NCBI RefSeq assembly: GCF_002927275.1
Contig: NZ_PRKW01000005.1
Span: forward strand, 62,001 to 126,000
DNA length: 64,000 nucleotides
Direction of reading: 5' to 3'
Source of the DNA: Arthrobacter pityocampae
GTDB lineage: Bacteria > Actinomycetota > Actinomycetes > Actinomycetales > Micrococcaceae
A model generated the notes under the pieces. That model did no database searches. It was not told the origin of the DNA and was given only the letters and a program-made list of their open reading frames with translations. Below are positions 63,602 through 64,000 of this stretch, in pieces. Position numbers and translations under genes: made by a program. The stretch's first letter is position 1. Each line of letters starts with the position of its first letter.

Positions 63602-64000
63602 GGTCGCCGGGCGGCGGCGGCCGCCACCTTGACGGCGTCGAGCGTCGCGGCCGGATCGTGGACGCGGACGCCCCAGGCGCCGGCTGCGGCGGCCAGGGTC
63701 GCGACGGCGAGCGAGGCGTGGTCGCGCTCCACGGGTGCGGCGGTCCTGCCCGCCGAGGTGAGCAGGGTCCCGAGGAACCGCTTCCGTGACGCACCCACGA
63801 GGACGCGGTGCCCCAGCCCGGTGAACGCGTCGAGGTCCTGCAGGATCGCCCAGTTCTGCTCGTCGGTCTTCGCGAAGCCCAGGCCGGGGTCGAGGATGAT
63901 CTGCCCGGCGTCGACCCCCGCCGCGACGAAGCGGTCCCGCAGGCCGGTGAGTTCGCGCACGACGTCGGCGACGACGTCGTCGTACTCCGCCAGGCCGCCC
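63598..64000 (-). CDS. folP: dihydropteroate synthase (5' part beyond the window)
   Basis: C-terminal 133 residues are visible. ILDPGLGFAKTDEQNW, LVGASRKRFLG, and the late RVHDPAATLDAVKVAAA are signature segments of the TIM-barrel DHPS. It joins the pterin diphosphate and p-aminobenzoate, and is the target of sulfonamides. The gene starts outside the right edge. First visible member of the fol operon. Confidence 0.93.
   Translation of the reverse strand, partial: GGLAEYDDVVADVVRELTGLRDRFVAAGVDAGQIILDPGLGFAKTDEQNWAILQDLDAFTGLGHRVLVGASRKRFLGTLLTSAGRTAAPVERDHASLAVATLAAAAGAWGVRVHDPAATLDAVKVAAAAARRP

Overview
The window is about 64 kb of high-GC, gene-dense bacterial chromosome. Lsr2, the DUF4193 and DUF3180 proteins, the ClpC-Lsr2-LysS-PanC-fol gene order, many GTG starts and many apparently leaderless genes all point to an actinobacterium. 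Protein style and gene content suggest Micrococcaceae (Arthrobacter-like); that genus-level guess is inference. No phage, insertion sequence, integrase or CRISPR array was seen, and both edges cut genes (a PRC-barrel protein at the left, folP at the right).

Layout. 0-11 kb: LtrA-like membrane protein, GlxA-type regulator, AEC transporter with an esterase, DUF4193, SOUL protein, AlkA-type glycosylase, and a PucR-type regulator divergent from a ferredoxin reductase/acyl desaturase pair. 10-20 kb: ArsR/SRPBCC pair with its operator, pta-ackA, YnfA, azlCD, a zinc alcohol dehydrogenase, a GH15 enzyme and a GDPD. 20-28 kb: DUF445 and EcsC-like proteins, GlsB, DUF6458, then a complete fructose PTS operon (DeoR regulator, fruK, fruA) and HPr. 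28-34 kb: a tandem-HTH/seven-TM gene pair, a secreted phosphatase/nuclease-like protein, a ZIP transporter and tRNA-Lys(UUU). 34-40 kb: phosphate uptake (DUF47-PiT and pstSCAB, with a PHO-box array before pstS). 40-49 kb: FUSC protein, radA, disA, mutY and a dhaKLM operon. 49-64 kb: CsbD, NAGS-like acetyltransferase, a microbial rhodopsin, an S9 peptidase, clpC, lsr2, lysS, panC, DUF2520, two PH-domain membrane proteins, DUF3180, folK, folB and folP.

How genes work together. FruA/FruK/HPr import and phosphorylate fructose. DhaKLM uses PEP-derived phosphate through its own DhaM-HPr fusion to phosphorylate dihydroxyacetone. Pta-AckA interconverts acetyl-CoA and acetate. The Pst and Pit systems give high- and low-affinity phosphate uptake. 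RadA, DisA, MutY and AlkA cover DNA repair and genome surveillance. The most interesting single gene is the rhodopsin at 49654-50535. It has the proton-pump residues D99/T103/E110/K235, a green-tuning leucine, and a glycine at the position that opens the carotenoid-antenna fenestration in xanthorhodopsin-type pumps. It sits alone with its own promoter and an inverted repeat across that promoter.

Regulatory sequence is unusually readable here: about fourteen genes have a -10 hexamer 6-8 nt before the start codon, long perfect-stem terminators separate most units, and the stress-type genes glsB and csbD share an upstream motif.
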